Origin: Chaetoderma sp. LZ-2023a
Lineage: Eukaryota > Mollusca > Caudofoveata > Chaetodermatida > Chaetodermatidae
Assembly (NCBI GenBank): GCA_034401795.1
Contig: CM067371.1
Coordinates: 81,736,628-81,800,627 of the forward strand
DNA length: 64,000 bases
Direction of reading: 5' to 3'
Of the stretch, positions 44,291 through 54,752 are shown one piece after another. A program made the translations under genes and the position numbers. A model generated the notes under the pieces. That model did not search any database. It saw only the letters and a list, made by a program, of their open reading frames with translations, and was not told the DNA's origin. Within the stretch, counting starts at the first letter, position 1. Each line of letters begins with the position of its first letter.

Positions 44291-45947
44291 CACCTGTGCA
44301 AAAGTTAAGCACCAGCAAAAACAATAGAACGTAGAAACATGATGGTACAACTAGGCTGCCATACTTTTTGTCCCCGCGTTAGCTGACATAATTCCAAGTA
44401 CGAAATGCACATGCATGCATGACTTCACGCCGCTTGATGTCCGTGCGTGGCGGGAAACAGCACACGTGTTCAGTTATGTAAAAGTCCAGTTTGAGGTGTA
44501 GAACATTACATACAGATTTAGATGACAAGATTAGGAATTTTGTGTTCATGACCGTGGTTTATTTGTACAGAGAGAATTAGCTCTTGATTGTGAACCGCTA
44601 TGGCAAGACGAAGGTTAAGTGATCGTGTGAAATGGCAAATCATAGGCATGCATACCACTGGTATGTCATGCAGAGAGATTGGCAGACAGCTGAACATTAA
44701 CCATACTGTAATCAGTCGTTTGATTGCAAAACATGGGCAAACTAACGAGGTGAAGGACAGGCCTAGATCTGGAAGACCGAAGAAGACAACTGCCCGTGAT
44801 GATCGAGCCCTAGTACGCCTTGTTAGGAGATCTCCATTCACCAACAGCAGAGTGCTCAGCCAGCAATGGGAAACGCGCAATAGAGTGTCAATGTCTACCG
44901 TCAAAAGGAGACTGTATGCTGCTGGCATGAAAGCTAGGAGACCTGTCAGACGTCCTCTCCTCACTGCACACCACAAAGAGGAGCGTCTGAGGTGGTGCAA
45001 CGAAAGAAGACGCTGGAACATGAGATCCTGGAGACGGGTACACTGGTCCGATGAAAGTCGGTTCCTGCTTCATGCCACAGATGGTCGAACTCGTATATGG
45101 AGGTCCAGACGCACGGCGTACGATCAACGTAACATCATGGAAGAAGTTCCATTTGGTGGAGGTTCCGTTATGATATGGGGGTGCATCTCATTTGATTGTA
45201 AGCTGGATTAGTTGACTGTACCTGGAACACTAAATGGACAAAGATATCAAGATTCCATACTGGATAGAGTTGTGGTCCCTCATTTTGTAAATCATGCACC
45301 TGGAACCCACCCTATATTCATGGATGACAACGCCCGACCACATCGTGCTAGAGCTGTGCATGAATACCTCCGCCAGAATGCCATCGAAACCCTACCATGG
45401 CCAGCAAGGAGCCCTGACATGAACCCTATTGAGCATATCTGGGACATTCTGGGAAACGTGGTGAGAAGGAGGGATCCTCCTGTGCAGAACCTACAGGAAT
45501 TAACAGACGCACTCCATCTTGAATGGCAACGAATACCACAATGGCGTATCAGTCGGTTTTTGACCAGCATGAGACGTCGTGTCCAGGCCGTCATCCAGGC
45601 ACAAGGTGGATATACCCGGTATTAATAATGACAGTCTCAAACTCGTGCACAGATGTTAAACTTCGTTTTCAGACACCATTAATGACAATCTAGCCACGTG
45701 TGTCAACTGTAGGGCAATAGTTGTCAGTTGTGTCAACGTAACCATATTCAGGCCTCGTTTTCAAGTTCAAACAAAAACATACAGTGTTTCCCCACCATCA
45801 TAATCAACATTCCTCTAGTTGCACTATTACCTCTTGCACTAAGATGGATGGGTACATAAATGTTTATGCCATTGCTTTCTTCATAGCACATGAATATACC
45901 CTCGCATGTGCGTAAAAATAGGGTGGTGCTTAACTTTTGCACAGGTG
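44291..45947 (+). mobile_element. Tc1/mariner element with perfect 24-bp TIRs
   Basis: The left TIR 44,291-44,314 (CACCTGTGCAAAAGTTAAGC then ACCA) is the exact inverse of 45,924-45,947. A TA dinucleotide flanks each side (44,289-44,290 and 45,948-45,949), the target-site duplication of the Tc1/mariner superfamily. Total length is 1,657 bp with one transposase gene. Perfect TIRs indicate fairly recent insertion. Confidence 0.95.
44600..45625 (+). pseudogene. Tc1-like DD34E transposase with one nonsense codon
   Basis: One frame of 342 codons including the stops, interrupted only by TAG at 45209-45211. The N-terminal bipartite helix-turn-helix includes GMSCREIGRQLNINHTVISR (residues about 21-40), followed by the GRPR-type hook RPRSGRPKKTT. 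The second HTH lies near residues 75-115. The catalytic triad is Asp in RVHWSDESRF, Asp in FMDDNARPH, and Glu in SPDMNPIEHIWD, with 34 residues between the second Asp and Glu (DD34E). The enzyme cuts and pastes at TA. The stop falls between the first and second catalytic Asp. Everything else, including both TIRs, looks intact, so this copy is only slightly damaged. Confidence 0.93.
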
Positions 45948-45949
45948 TA

Positions 45950-46330
45950 TATATCAGAATCGATCGGAAATCTACATAAAACGTCAATAAGATGGCTTAT
46001 GTAGCCAAAAACCTATGCACATCGACGGAAAATCATAAAGGAATACAGTATTCTCAAATGTGATACATCTTAAGATAAACTTTATCATTTTAGTTGCAAA
46101 CTCGCAACTAGCATAAGAATGATTTCTCCCAAAGATTCATATGTCACAACTATAGAACGTCGCATTTTTTTACTAGTTTGTGCACTAAATGACATCTGAT
46201 GAAGCACATATATACAAATAAATTTACTCTTTAAAGGTACGACCTTTGAATCTTTACCCCTACATACCCTTAACCCTCTTGGATGCACCGTGGCTTTGCT
46301 AAACAAAACTCGAACACCACCATGCCTGAG
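45950..46330. other. No gene seen
   Basis: AT-rich flank of the Tc1 element without recognisable features. Confidence 0.4.
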
Positions 46331-46334
46331 AGAC

Positions 46335-46585
46335 TGCACACACGCACACACGCACACACGCACACACGCACATATGCACACGTACGCACGCACTCACTCA
46401 CGCACGCATGCATGCACGCAAACAGACACACACGCACGCACTCACGTAAACAGGCACGCACGCACTTACGCACGCCAAGACCACACACAAACACGCACGC
46501 AAACACACACGCACGCATGCACGCAAACACGCACGTAAGCTCGTAGAATAAACATGCACACACACACACACGCGCGCGGGCACAC
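46335..46585. repeat. (CA)n/(CGCA)n microsatellite
   Basis: About 250 bp of CGCA, CACA and related tetranucleotides. Long open frames on both strands here are artefacts of the repeat. Confidence 0.95.
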
Positions 46586-46627
46586 ACTCTTTCCGTCTAT
46601 CTATCTGAACTTGCCTGCTTTCTCTTC

Positions 46628-46690
46628 TCACGCCCCCCCCCCCCCCCCCCAACCCCGTGATCGTTCTCTCTCGCACTCTCTCTCTCGGAC

Positions 46691-46782
<92 letters not shown>

Positions 46783-46790
46783 GCGACCTC
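46628..46790. repeat. C-run and (TC)n microsatellite
   Basis: A run of about 20 C at 46,631-46,650, then TC-rich sequence culminating in uninterrupted (TC)n at about 46,694-46,780. Confidence 0.95.
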
Positions 46791-47500
46791 AGTCATACAC
46801 TGACCGTCTGACAAAACCACACACCTTAGCTTTGTCGGAAAACCCCGGCGAGACAGACCATCGCCGTCGTCGTCGGAAGCTGCAATGTGTGCGTGCGTGT
46901 GTGTCCACCCAACTCACCCCAGCCCCCTCCCCCCGCACCCCACCCCACACCTATACTTTATTGTCATTCCACTGAGTTGATGTCAACGGCAAAACCCAGA
47001 CGAGGCAGGTTATAAAACTGATTGACTTCAACAATAGATGAATTCGCTTTTAGCTACGCCCCGCCCATCTTTAGCTAAGCTCCGTCCATGCTTTACGCTT
47101 GCTGGGATCGCTTTATTTTTGTCTAGTAGCCAAATCCACCTTTTTCGATTCGTGGTCCGGTTCTGGCAACCTTTGTTTGACACTTGACTCATGAAGTACA
47201 GCCAATAGCTCCGCGGCATTTAGTGGGTGGCAAGAAAATAACGGTTTAATTAGTCAGATATCAAATTTTTTAATCGCCTACTTTTTCGAAAAGGTTTGTG
47301 GGTTCGGGCTATAACAGTCCGGCAGAAACATGGCTGAACCTGGAAATATTGTATATAGTTTATTTTTTGATTGAATCGTATAGTCAAGGGTATCCTTTTT
47401 CACTATCTGCCGGGTGTGCATTGGCCACCATTGAGCGTTTTAAGAAATTCAAGATGGTGTTCAAGATGGCCGTCATTTCATGTTTTGGCTATTTCTTCCT
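46791..47500. other. Spacer with a family A end fragment
   Basis: TTTTAGCTACGCCCCGCCCA and CTTTAGCTAAGCTCCGTCC (47,048-47,095) are the 5' end of a family A repeat. The rest of that copy is absent. No gene seen. Confidence 0.5.
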
Positions 47501-47659
47501 TAAGCCCTTTTCACATGACGAAAAATTACACATGTATATAATTTTGCACACATGTAAATTTTACTACGTATGTAAATTGTAAGTTTGCTATGCATTCACA
47601 TGAGATATAATAATTTGGCCAAATAAAGAGTATACTCCAGTTGTAAATTGTTCTCTAAG

Positions 47660-48832
47660 ATGGAAAGACTGACATATTATAGACTGCAAAGAAGAATCTT
47701 ACCATACAAAATATGTGTCGGTTTGGCAATAGGACTATCCCATGAAAAACGGATCTGGAGAAGGAAGCGATCTACTGATTGGTGGGATGGAATTGTTTTA
47801 AAGACATTTGATGATCGCCAGTGGCTAGAAAATTTCAGAATGGGTAAGGATACGTTTGACTTTCTGTGCTCTGAATTGGAACCCAGCTTAGTACCTGAAG
47901 ACAATCCTGTACGAGATGTTCTTACTACTAAAAAGCAAGTCGCAATCGCCGTGTATTGGCTTGCTTGTTCGGCTGAATATAGAACAATTTCGAATCTATT
48001 TGCTGTTGGAATATCGACAGTTTGTAAATGTGTCCACAATGTTTGCAATTCAATTGTGGACAATCTACTTGATCAATACGTACGCCTTCCGAAGAAAGAT
48101 GATCTTAAGGATGTTATAAGGGGCTATGAAGAACTATGGGGCTTCCCAAACTGTGGAGGTGCAATTGATGGTTGCCACATACCAATAATTGCACCACATG
48201 ATTCACATGGAGACTATATAAATAGAAAAGGGTTTTATTCATTAGTACTTCAAGGAGTTTGTGACTACAGATACATTCTTCGTGATATCAACATCGGTTG
48301 GCCACGTAGAGTGCATGACGCTCGCATATTTGCAAATTCTGAAATCTATCATAAGGGTGAAAACAAATTGCTATTTCCAAACTGGTTCAAAGATGTGTCA
48401 CTTCCGGATAAGGACATTTCAATACCAATTGTTCTTCTGGGAGATCCGGCATATCCACTCAAACCATGGTTACCTAAACCATGTTCAAACAGGAGCCAGT
48501 TATCCGCTGTTCGGTCTACCTTCAATTACTGACTGAGCAGGGCAAGGATGACGATAGAAAATTCATTTGGGAGACTCAAAGGACGATGGAAACGCTTACA
48601 GAAACGATTAGATGTAAACGTTGACTTTGCCTGTACTGTCATTGCAGCTTCCGTCGTCCTTCATAATCTCTGTGAATTACGCCATGAAGGATATGAAGAG
48701 TTGTGGAATGAACATCAGGAGGTGGAAGGTGATGACACCGGTGAAGATGTGACAAATGACGTTCCTGATATCATCTCTGCAAAGAGAATCCGTGATGATA
48801 TTGCATCAGCATTTCCATATAATATTCTGTAG
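47660..48832 (+). pseudogene. Harbinger-type DDE transposase with one nonsense codon
   Basis: A single frame interrupted only by TGA at 48530-48532. Start chosen at ATG 47660 (MERLTYYRLQRRILPYK). The N-terminal half contains FRMGKDTFDFLCSELEPSLV and the QVAIAVYWLACSAEYRTISN helical region (HTH-like). Catalytic residues are Asp in GGAIDGCHIPII, Asp in LLGDPAYPLKPWL and Glu in MTIENSFGRLKGRWKRL. Family members read N-Y-R-L-S-R-A-R just before the Glu motif. The stop sits at that first Arg, so a CGA to TGA transition at a CpG is the simplest cause (inference). Apart from this codon the roughly 390-codon gene looks intact. It acts with the Myb/SANT protein on the opposite strand, which helps nuclear import and TIR binding in known systems. 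Confidence 0.92.
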
Positions 48833-49004
48833 GCTTGACTCTTGACTATCACAACTAATTTATTACGCTTGCAGTTAGTTACACTAGGTTACGTAAATAT
48901 TGATCAAAACTGTTAATTCACAGGCAGAGACCATTTAAATTACTTTGTTTATTTTGTAATTGCAAGTAAATTAAAAATGTTCATTTTAATATTATTCTCT
49001 CGAT

Positions 49005-49215
49005 GAGCGAGTGACTGAGTGTTGGAATGAGTGGGTGTGTGGGTAACTAGGTGAATGAATCTTTGATTGAGCGAGTGATTTATTGAGTGAGTGAGGGAAT
49101 GAGTGAGTGGTGAGTGAGTGAGTGAGTGAGTGAGTGAGTGAGTGAGTGAGTGAGTGAGTGAGTGAGTGGGTGAGTGAATGAGTGACTGAGTGAACGAACG
49201 AGCGAGTGAGCGACT
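49005..49215. repeat. (GAGT)n microsatellite inside the Harbinger element
   Basis: About 200 bp of GAGT units, uninterrupted between about 49,110 and 49,165, located between the convergent genes. Confidence 0.95.
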
Positions 49216-50100
49216 GACTTATGCCTCTGTTACTGCCTGAATTTCACATTTAGAGAATACACGTCAAATCTTAATCAACAATACATTTGTTTGATGGTTT
49301 CTAGACAGATAATTTACTATTATGATTGCTGGTTCCATGTGACATGGTTACTTGAAGACAAACACTGGGTTTTCTCTGTTCATCACCTGCTTACAAGAGT
49401 AAGCACTTCTCTGATCAGGCCTCGTGTAAATAGGAACACTTTTCAATGGGAAGATATTGACACCATGGCTAGATTTAATATAGTCTCAAAGAAAGCTCAA
49501 TCACAGAATTTTATACCAAACGCTTGTGAGAATTATTTAACCAGCAAGCATTTTTCAGCAATATATTTTGACTCATTGAGTATATTCAAAACAAAGCTTG
49601 AACATACTAAAAATGCTTGCTGGTTAAAAAATTCTGTCATTGTCTTTTTCAATGGTTGTCATTGAGAAAAGGATTAAGATATGCTGCTGGAAAGGGAGGA
49701 GGATATGTGCACCATGGCATAAGATTTGACATGTTCTCCAACAGTATGGGAATTTCATGAATGAAAATCATTGTGCTTTTTCAGATGTTTAATATGAACT
49801 AGGAAACAAATTATCAAAACTAATCCATTGTGGATTTTATTTAACAAACCTTTCAGCCACAACACGCATAATATAAAATCTGGAACAATTAAGAAGTATT
49901 ACTGTCTATGTTCTTGAGAAATCTCAATATAATAATGATCACTAGGTATCGTTGCAACTGCTTACTATGCATAATTACTCAATAAACATATGTAAGTGTA
50001 AACGTAGGTATGATTTTGAACGTCGTCATTGCAACCAATTACTGAGCAAAACGTTTTCTTAAAGTAAAAGTAACAGGAATTATGAATGCTTTCTGTCACA
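49216..50100. other. Middle of the Harbinger element
   Basis: A plus-strand frame of 124 codons (49,291-49,665) has no recognisable domain and I do not consider it a gene. AATAAA occurs near 49,980 in plus orientation, downstream of the transposase. TTTATT hexamers suited to the minus-strand gene occur near 49,837. Confidence 0.4.
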
Positions 50101-51118
50101 CTAAATATCAAAGGTTAACATAAGAACTGTCATTTGCATTCTCAAAACCTGTATTAGTACCTGTCCACTGGGAATATGGATATGAGACACCTGTGGATGA
50201 GTAGTCATATGGTTCGGTACTGGAGCGTTGCCACTTGTGCTGGGAGATTGTACTGGATTGTGGCATACCATTCCCATTATCATTTGCATCATATTGTATT
50301 GATGTAGTCTCTCCTCTCTTCTCTGTCGTTCTTCCATCTCAAGCTTCGTCTTTTCAAAATCCATTCTTTTCATCTCTGCTTCTAGCTTTTGCTTTTCAAG
50401 ACACATACATTTCTCCTCTGCTTTCTCATTTACATTGCCAAATCCTTCCATAACCGGCCCCAAAGCAATTTCCAGACGTGTCTTTCTAGGCTTCTTTTCA
50501 CTCTTCGAAGGTTTAGTCTTGATCTAATTCTCTTTGGCACTTTTGGTGGTTATCTTACTATCCTCTTTAGATGTTGATGGTTTGACACTTTCCTCAGTAT
50601 CTGTTGTTTCATTTAAACTCTCAATTACTTCATTATTTGCGCAGTATTAGGCCCATCGTCCTCGTTATTGTCACTTGATTCACTTAAATTAGCAATATCA
50701 TTAAAGCCATCAGAGTCACTTTGTTCATTTTCGGAATCAGTTGTCCGCCTCTTCTTGCTGAGTGGCTCTATTATTTTAACCGGAGATGATGCTGGTCTTG
50801 TACCTAATATCGCATCCAAAATGTCAAAGTATTTACAAGTCGTTCGTCCTTTCCCACTTTTATTCATGTTGCCTTTACATAGTCTATAGCTGCGCTTCAA
50901 AGTATTCATCTTGGCTTTGCACTGTTCAGAGGTTTTATCATATCCTTTTTCCTCCATCTCAAGAGCAATTCTTCTGTAAATTCGGCATTGTTCACTTTAG
51001 GGTCATCTAATTGTTCTTCTACACTGTGTTCTTGCCATACATTTATTAAACAAAGATTCTCATCTTTAGTCCATGCACCTCCTCTTCGCTTTCCATGCTT
51101 TGACTCCTTAGGTGACAT
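50101..51118 (-). pseudogene. Harbinger Myb/SANT-like DNA-binding protein, frameshifted
   Basis: Starts MSPKESKHGKRRGGAWTKDE (51,118 downward), with a Myb/SANT trihelix-like domain: RGGAWTKDENLCLINVW, then after a frameshift near 50,930-50,957 EEKGYDKTSEQCKAKMNTLK and RSYRLCKGNMNKSGKGRTTC. The middle is acidic and Ser-rich with a KKRR cluster (nuclear signal). An in-frame TAG lies near 50,524-50,526. The C-terminal third is a coiled coil rich in Glu/Lys/Arg (EEKCMCLEKQKLEAEMKRMD, EERQRREERLHQYNMMQMIM). In characterised Harbinger elements this partner binds the TIRs and recruits the transposase. Convergent orientation to the transposase is normal for the family. Confidence 0.85.
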
Positions 51119-51654
51119 TTTACACTCTTATCGCTTACAATGTATTTTTCAGTCTTAACTCTGATCCGTTCACTTATAAAATGATACTGTTTGTAACACC
51201 TGCTACAAAAAGGCTGCGTTATGTCAAACTATTATTAGCTCTGTAAATAAATCTGATGCAACCCTTCTAAAAATAGATCTGATGCAACTCAGAAAATTAT
51301 TCACAGAAATACTGCATGGTGTGTAAATTTGCAATGCGTTCATATGCTGAAAAATACACATAGTGCAAAATTACATATATGTAAATTTACTTTTGCACCT
51401 GGTCTCTCCTAGATGCAAATTTGCTCACTATGCAAATTTACACACCTATGTATTTGCATTCACATGACATGATTTACACACGTGTGTAAATTTGCATATA
51501 TGCAAATAAAAATACAGGGTATGCAAATGTGTGCATGTGAAAGTGGCTTTAGAAGACTTTTTGCAAATTTACCACTTAATTTTTTTCACCGGCTTGACCA
51601 TTAAAGGGTTAATGGTAACGAAATTACAGTTTTTACTGAGCCAGTATCTGTGTG

Positions 51655-51775
51655 CAGGCCAAGAGTAGAGTATTTTTGAAAAATGTACCATTAGAATGAC
51701 TGGCTTGGTTACCGAGCCAGTCATTCTAGTGGTAAATATTCAAAAATACATTTGTCTAGGCCTTTCAAATAGCCA
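51655..51775. repeat. Hairpin repeat family E
   Basis: Arms GTATTTTTGAAAAATGTACC plus ATTAGAATGACTGGCT, and AGCCAGTCATTCTAGTGG plus TAAATATTCAAAAATAC, around TGGTTACCG. One arm recurs at 21,640-21,690. Confidence 0.8.
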
Positions 51776-52024
51776 TGTCTGAAGATCACTGCAACGTGTT
51801 TTTTGGTCAGTTTAAGCATTAAAGGGTTAAGTTGACACACGAGGGTTTAATCGTGACCAATATAGCCGCTACCAGAATTTAGAAAATAACGGGGTTATTG
51901 GAATGGTAACATACTTTCCATACAGTGAAACCTGTCTGTAGCGATCATTGACTTTTGGGGAGAAAGGATGGTGGATCTTTAAGAGTATTAGTCCCAAAAA
52001 ACATTTAGTATAGGAATGGACTCT

Positions 52025-52420
52025 TCCATTTTAGCTATTCCCCGCCCATCTCTAGCTAAGCTCCATCCCCACCTCGCCCGTGTTCGGATCGATCGATCTC
52101 TGAACTCCCTGACTATCTATTTCAAGAAAAATATACGGGTAAGCCGTTGCATATTTTGAAACTAATTTGACTGGGCGCTGTTGCTGCCTAAGGCAGCAAC
52201 AGCGCCCAGTCAAATTGGTTTCAAAATATTCAACAGCATGTTTCTTAAATAGCAAAGAATTTACAAAGACATACAATTCATACAACGTGTCTGAGTATTT
52301 GAAATTTGGTGATGGTCTATATGGAACCCTTTGTGACGTAATGATTGCGACGTCATCATACACGCGGTGAGACGGTTATGACGTCATACGAAGTCAGACG
52401 ATGGATTGATACTCTGGAAA
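52025..52420 (+). repeat. Hairpin repeat family A, reference copy
   Basis: The most complete copy. In order it has TTTTAGCTATTCCCCGCCCA, CTCTAGCTAAGCTCCATCC, GGATCGATCGATCTCTGAA, and a palindrome with 44-bp arms (52,146-52,189 and 52,191-52,234) separated by one base and differing at only three arm positions. Then come TTTCTTAAATAGCAAAG, ATACAATTCATACAACG, TTTGTGACGTAATGATTGCG and GGTTATGACGTCATACG. It has no coding capacity and is a non-autonomous element with a central hairpin and two CRE-like sites near one end. Confidence 0.9.
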
Positions 52421-52617
52421 GGTGAATTGAGTTGTAGTAAGAGACTGTCAGTCGCTAGTGACCACCTTTTGATTGCCCATTTGGTGGTCATTATGAACAG
52501 GTTTGATTGTATTTACAGCAACATGTGTAATCATAATTCTAGGTAATTAGTTTTAAGATTTATTTGTTTCCTATTCAGTATATGTTTTCTACCTGGCTAA
52601 TAAGATGGCTGCCATTA

Positions 52618-54310
52618 TTAGCTCACCTGGCCAGAATGGCCAAGTGAGCTTATGCCATGGCGACCGTCCGGCGTCTGTCCGGCGTCCGTCCGTCCGTCCG
52701 TCTGTCCGTTCGTCAACTTTTTCCCTTAAACGACTTCTTCTCAATAACCACTGGACCGATCTCAATTATATTTGGCAGGAAGTATCCTTAGGGCATATGG
52801 ATCCAAGTTTCTTCAAACAAAGCCGACCAGCCGATTTGGCCGGTGGTCATCTTGGATTTTGGCCGATTTTAGGAAATGGCTTTAAAAATCTTCTTCTCCG
52901 AAACCGCTTGGTGGATTGATTCAAAACTCACGAAATATCATATAGAGCAAGAGCTGAACCAAGTTTGTTCGAAGGAACTTGATTGGCCAAATGGTTCGGC
53001 GGCCATCTTGGATGACTTAGTTTTCGTAAAAACGACTTATTCTGCAGACCCGCTGAACGGATCGGGCTGAAATTTTGGGGATATGATTATGGACTAAGGG
53101 CCATTAAAGTTTGTTCATGGGAAGTCGATAGGTAAAAAACATGGTCGCCGTAGACCAATAAAATTTTAGCGTGTTTGGCTGCCATATTCAATTTTTATTT
53201 GATGGATTGTGAAGCCGAAATTGGTTTTCTTAACTCCGCTTACTTGTCAGTCAGCTATCGTATAGCGATAACCCTATCTGTCTTCTGTATGTCCGTCCAT
53301 CCATCTGTTTATCCGTCACCAACAATGACGGCTCATTTTGTTATTTCTTGACGGATTGATACAATGTTAAGGACGGCATCTAATATATGTGTTGTGAAAA
53401 TGAAACTGATAGGACGTCAAATGCCAGAGTTATCACTCCTTAAATATTTGCAGTCTCACTTTCATAGGGCAAATGGTTTGTTCCCACCGTCTTATCACCA
53501 TGTCAGATTTTATTGCCAAACTAGATATTAAATTCCAATTAACAGATTAACCTTTCCAATACTGCAGACATATTTAAGATATGTATTATGTGCTCTGACA
53601 TCTATGCTCTTAAAATATTTGAAATGTATTTGATTGAAATTTGTTGCTGCCTTTGGCAGCAAGGAAAGTTGTTACTGCCTAAGGCAGCAATGACTTTCAG
53701 TCAAATTATTTTCTAAATCAACTCCAGCTCACCCTACCCCTGCTGCTAACTCGGTGATTCAGCCAGATGTGCATGTGTTAAATGGATTGTGTGGTGGTGG
53801 GGAATAACCTGCTATAAAGACTACCTACCTGCCTCTAGAGACCATTTTCTTCAAATTGTATTTAAACATCTAGTAAGCGTCTGACTGAGTTTTTGCAGAC
53901 GACATATTCCAAAGGTTATATCGCTGAACGTGATAAATATTTTGAAAACAATTGGACTGAAAGTTGTTTGTGGCTAAGCCACCAACACCTTTCAGTCGAA
54001 TTGTTTTCAATATATTCAAAAAGTCAAGCGCTTTTGAAAATTGAAATTATTGGCTGCACTGGCTTGCAGCAGTGAGACAGTTAAGAAACCAGCTGATGCT
54101 AGCACTGATATCATCTATTTTCACTTAAACATTGTTCACAATCACTAATGCAAAAAAAACCAGTCCAGAGATTGTTGTCAATATCTCGAAAACTAAATCA
54201 TTTGACTGAAAGTCATTGGAAGTGACACCGATAGATGTAAAACTTAAGTAAGATTAGTTTGATATGCCAATGTTTCAGGTGAGCGATACAGGCCAATTGG
54301 GCCTCTTGTT
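52618..54310 (+). repeat. Lophotrochozoan 'GCTCACCTGGCC' interspersed repeat
   Basis: Begins TTAGCTCACCTGGCCAGAAT then GGCCAAGTGAGCTTATGCCA and a (GTCC)n-like run (52,685-52,715), and ends CAGGTGAGCGATACAGGCCA then ATTGGGCCTCTTGTTT. This pair of ends is familiar from abundant repeats in mollusc genomes. The first 35 bp form a small hairpin, and the two ends are related inversely (GCTCACCTG / CAGGTGAGC). It contains two internal hairpins: 53,640-53,720 around GCCTAAGGCAGCAATG, and 53,930-54,010 around GTGGCTAAGCCAC. No transposase frame is seen. Confidence 0.8.
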
Positions 54311-54752
54311 TCTATTGTGCCGAATGTGCGGTCACTGAACAAGTTCGAGGTTTGATTATTAGGTCTACCTTTCTATTAAAAATTGTGTTGTGATGGATAT
54401 CTAATATGACTGTTAAAGTAATTTACTTGGGCGGGTAAACTAAGCAACCAGACAAACAAGCCAGTCTTCCTACATACCTAGATGTAAACACTACTGCACA
54501 TCCTACACTGACTACACTAATTAGCTCCATAAGTCTGGAAACGAATCTAGCTCGTTACTTTCTGGCATCAACTATCACATAACCAATCAAACCAGACTTC
54601 CTACACTCTTACACCTCTACATTCCACACACTTTTATTGGTGCCATAAAGTCCGGAAACAAAACTAGGTTTGTTACATTCTGCTAACAACCTGTATTGTT
54701 ACAGGCACAGAATATCGTACGCCTCAAGTTATGTACAATGCGGTTACAAGCG
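54311..54752. other. No gene seen
   Basis: A local duplication of about 100 bp is visible at about 54,480-54,700, with recurring CTACATTC, ATAAGTC/ATAAAGTC, GGAAAC and CTAG segments. Confidence 0.4.

Larger units (their letters stand above)
47503..51548. mobile_element. PIF/Harbinger transposon, 4.05 kb
   Basis: The ends AGCCCTTTTCACATG (47,503-47,517) and the inverse of CATGTGAAAGTGGCT (51,534-51,548) match at 13 of 15 positions and are flanked by TTA on both sides (47,500-47,502 and 51,549-51,551), the usual Harbinger target duplication. Subterminal regions carry many GTAAATTT/GCAAATTTAC motifs in both orientations. It encodes a transposase (plus) and a convergent Myb/SANT-like protein (minus), the classic two-gene layout. 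Confidence 0.93.

Noticed and set aside
46270..46811. Several 80-105-codon frames on both strands
   Set aside because: Produced by (CA)n, (CGCA)n and (TC)n arrays.
49291..49665. 124-codon frame inside the Harbinger element
   Set aside because: Not at a position where Harbinger elements carry a gene and no recognisable domain.
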